Part shown: positions 5,170-6,698 of the stretch, piece after piece | How the letters are laid out: every line of letters starts with the position of its first letter | Numbering within the stretch: the first letter of the stretch is position 1 | Origin: Bacteroidota bacterium | GTDB taxonomy: Bacteria; Bacteroidota; Bacteroidia; Bacteroidales; VadinHA17 | Assembly (NCBI GenBank): GCA_021816545.1 | Contig: JAKAXP010000127.1 | Location: 1-6,698, forward strand | Length of the DNA: 6,698 nt | Direction: 5' to 3' | Position numbers and translations under genes: made by a program | Notes under the pieces: model-generated | What the model saw: only the letters and a program-made list of their open reading frames with translations | The model's database searches: none | What the model was told of the DNA's origin: nothing

Positions 5170-6012
5170 GTGACCAATCTCATCAGGCGCACCATAACAG
5201 GTGCCTTCATAGTGATATTCGTTCTCGGGGGACTGTGGTTCCATCCAATCTCATTTTTTATAGTAGGAGCGGTGATGATCGCCGGCACGCAGCGTGAGTA
5301 TTACATCATGGTAAGGGGGACAGGCGTGCGGCCTCAGCTGATCACCGGCATCATAAGCGGGTTCCTCCTGTATGTCATCTCAACAACGGTTGCCCTCGGG
5401 TGGATCCCCAGGCAGTGGTTTCTTGCAATGATACCTGTCATATCAATAGTGATGGTGATCGAACTCTTCCGGAACGTGGAGAGGCCTTTCGATTCACTGG
5501 CACATACATTCTTTTCGATACTCTATACTGCGGTTCCCTTTTCAATGTTCCCCTTCTCGGCTTTCAACCAGACGGGACTAAGTCCTCTTCTGCCGATGGA
5601 GGGAATAGTATTTTCACCGGGAATAATGGTCGGATTCTTTCTGCTCCTGTGGACAAATGACACCGGTGCATACCTTGTGGGGTCAGCAATTGGCAGGCAC
5701 CGTCTCTTTGAGCGTATCTCACCGAAGAAATCGTGGGAAGGGTTCTTTGGCGGACTGATCCTTACCCTGCTGGTAGCCAGGTTATTCTCAGGATGGCTCG
5801 GTGTGGCTGACACGGCAGGATGGATGATCATTGCCCTGATCATCTCTGTTGGCGGGACCTTTGGTGACCTGCTTGAGTCTATGCTCAAGCGCAGCCTGGG
5901 GCTGAAGGACTCCGGGACGATAATGCCGGGGCACGGCGGTTTTCTTGACAGGTTTGACAGCGTGGTTGTAGCCTTCCCGCTTGTATACCTTTATCTGGCA
6001 ATAACGGTTTGA
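5170..6012 (+). CDS. cdsA: Phosphatidate cytidylyltransferase (CDP-diacylglycerol synthase)
   Basis: This 280-residue integral membrane enzyme converts phosphatidate and CTP to CDP-diacylglycerol, the precursor of the major phospholipids. Successive hydrophobic segments (about 10-22, 28-40, 54-75, 83-100, 108-130, 150-163, 190-208, 216-232, 263-280) indicate a multi-span protein. Conserved elements are WTNDTGAYLVGSAIGR (161-176), SPKKSWEG (184-191) and the CDP-diglyceride synthetase signature at about 237-263, with S237, K240-R241, K246-D247, H255-G256-G257 and D260-R261. One signature position holds Met252, a variant I recall in Bacteroidota relatives. The start is GTG at 5170, one base after the DUF2007 stop. 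psd begins one base after its TGA. The arrangement makes CdsA and Psd two enzymes of the phosphatidylethanolamine branch in one transcript. Confidence 0.97.
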   Translation: MTNLIRRTITGAFIVIFVLGGLWFHPISFFIVGAVMIAGTQREYYIMVRGTGVRPQLITGIISGFLLYVISTTVALGWIPRQWFLAMIPVISIVMVIELFRNVERPFDSLAHTFFSILYTAVPFSMFPFSAFNQTGLSPLLPMEGIVFSPGIMVGFFLLLWTNDTGAYLVGSAIGRHRLFERISPKKSWEGFFGGLILTLLVARLFSGWLGVADTAGWMIIALIISVGGTFGDLLESMLKRSLGLKDSGTIMPGHGGFLDRFDSVVVAFPLVYLYLAITV

Positions 6013-6013
6013 C

Positions 6014-6688
6014 ATGACGGCAGGGAAATTCAGGATACACAGGGAAGGATACAAGATCATAGCCGGAGTTATATTCGTGCTAACCCTGCTCAACATAACC
6101 GGATGGATGATCTGGCGTGACACCTCAGTGTATCACTATATTGCCGTTGGTGCATCACTTCTCGTTTTATTGTTCATCGTAATGTTCTTCCGCGCTCCTG
6201 CGAGGCCTCTTGAACCTGATCAGCTTCTTATATATGCCCCGGCTGACGGAAAGATTGTTGTAATTGAGGAGACATATGAAAAGGAGTATTTCCGTGACAA
6301 TCGCCTGCAGATTTCAATTTTCATGTCGCCGTTCAACATGCACAGCAACAGGTATCCCATCTCGGGGACTGTCACATGGACACATTACCAGCCCGGCAAG
6401 AAATATCATGCCCGCAGCCCCAAATCATCAGAACTGAACGAAAGGAGCAGCGTGGTTGTTAAAAGTGAGAGCGGCACCGAAATACTTGTCAGACAGGTAG
6501 CCGGAGCCGTAGCCCGGAGGATCGTCACCTACTCTAAAAAGGGGGATAAGGTCAGCCAGGGTGATGAACTCGGGTTCATCAAGTTCGGCTCACGCGTCGA
6601 CATATTTCTTCCGGTTGATACTGAGGTTGACGTTCAGATGTTTGAACAGGTAAGGGCCAGCAGGACGATACTTGCGAAAGTTATTTAA
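6014..6688 (+). CDS. psd: Phosphatidylserine decarboxylase proenzyme, short form
   Basis: This 224-residue pyruvoyl enzyme decarboxylates phosphatidylserine to phosphatidylethanolamine. Two hydrophobic segments near the N-terminus (about 15-34 and 42-58) should anchor it in the inner membrane. The self-cleavage site is G192-S193 in IKFGSRVDIF (189-198); cleavage would leave a large beta chain and a roughly 32-residue alpha chain beginning with pyruvoyl from S193. The probable charge-relay residues are D78 in APADGK (75-80) and H110 in FMSPFNMH (103-110). It is the short type lacking the LGST motif and long N-terminus of E. coli Psd, as is usual in Bacteroidota. It starts one base after cdsA and has only 10 bases of window left after its stop. 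Phosphatidylserine synthase, its substrate source, is not in view. Confidence 0.96.
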   Translation: MTAGKFRIHREGYKIIAGVIFVLTLLNITGWMIWRDTSVYHYIAVGASLLVLLFIVMFFRAPARPLEPDQLLIYAPADGKIVVIEETYEKEYFRDNRLQISIFMSPFNMHSNRYPISGTVTWTHYQPGKKYHARSPKSSELNERSSVVVKSESGTEILVRQVAGAVARRIVTYSKKGDKVSQGDELGFIKFGSRVDIFLPVDTEVDVQMFEQVRASRTILAKVI

Positions 6689-6698
6689 CCTGAAAATA

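Noticed and set aside
1..6698. Mobile element, CRISPR, tRNA, phage or defence system
   Set aside because: No transposase, integrase, spaced repeats, tRNA-like cloverleaf or known defence motifs were seen. All coding sequence fits housekeeping genes with uniform codon style.

Overview
The window looks like ordinary chromosome from a member of the Bacteroidota, probably Bacteroidales-like. I infer this from protein flavour (PyrE, RsfS, FtsH, CdsA and a short phosphatidylserine decarboxylase), from the gene order, from mostly weak Shine-Dalgarno signals, and from a few TAnnTTTG motifs of the Bacteroidetes sigma-factor type. Genus and species cannot be read from the sequence. All eight complete reading frames are intact. 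I see no insertion sequence, phage gene, CRISPR array, tRNA or rRNA.

Left part (1-1562): a Nudix hydrolase gene on the minus strand runs off the left edge. Its ATG abuts the ATG of pyrE (orotate phosphoribosyltransferase, plus strand), so the two start codons form a single CATATG and there is no intergenic DNA. After pyrE and a 52 bp gap comes a small SRPBCC-fold protein gene on the plus strand.

Middle (1537-2447): birA (biotin-protein ligase without a DNA-binding domain) lies on the minus strand. Its 3' end overlaps the SRPBCC gene by 26 bp. The 170 bp between birA and rsfS is the only true intergenic region and presumably drives both directions. It holds a perfect 7+7 bp inverted repeat beside the birA start, centred on the birA AGG ribosome-binding-like triplet, and a second short palindrome next to it.

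Right part (2448-6688): five plus-strand genes are packed with 8 bp or less between them or with overlaps: rsfS (ribosome silencing factor), ftsH (membrane AAA+ protease), a 65-residue DUF2007 protein, cdsA (CDP-diacylglycerol synthase) and psd (phosphatidylserine decarboxylase precursor). This looks like one operon joining ribosome silencing, membrane-protein quality control and phosphatidylethanolamine synthesis. Phosphatidylserine synthase, the enzyme needed between CdsA and Psd, is not in the window and may follow just past the right edge.

No new defence, mobile or biosynthetic system is evident. The points worth a second look are the abutting start codons, the birA palindromes, the tail-to-tail overlap, the DUF2007 gene embedded in the ftsH tail, and the unusual Nudix box residue.
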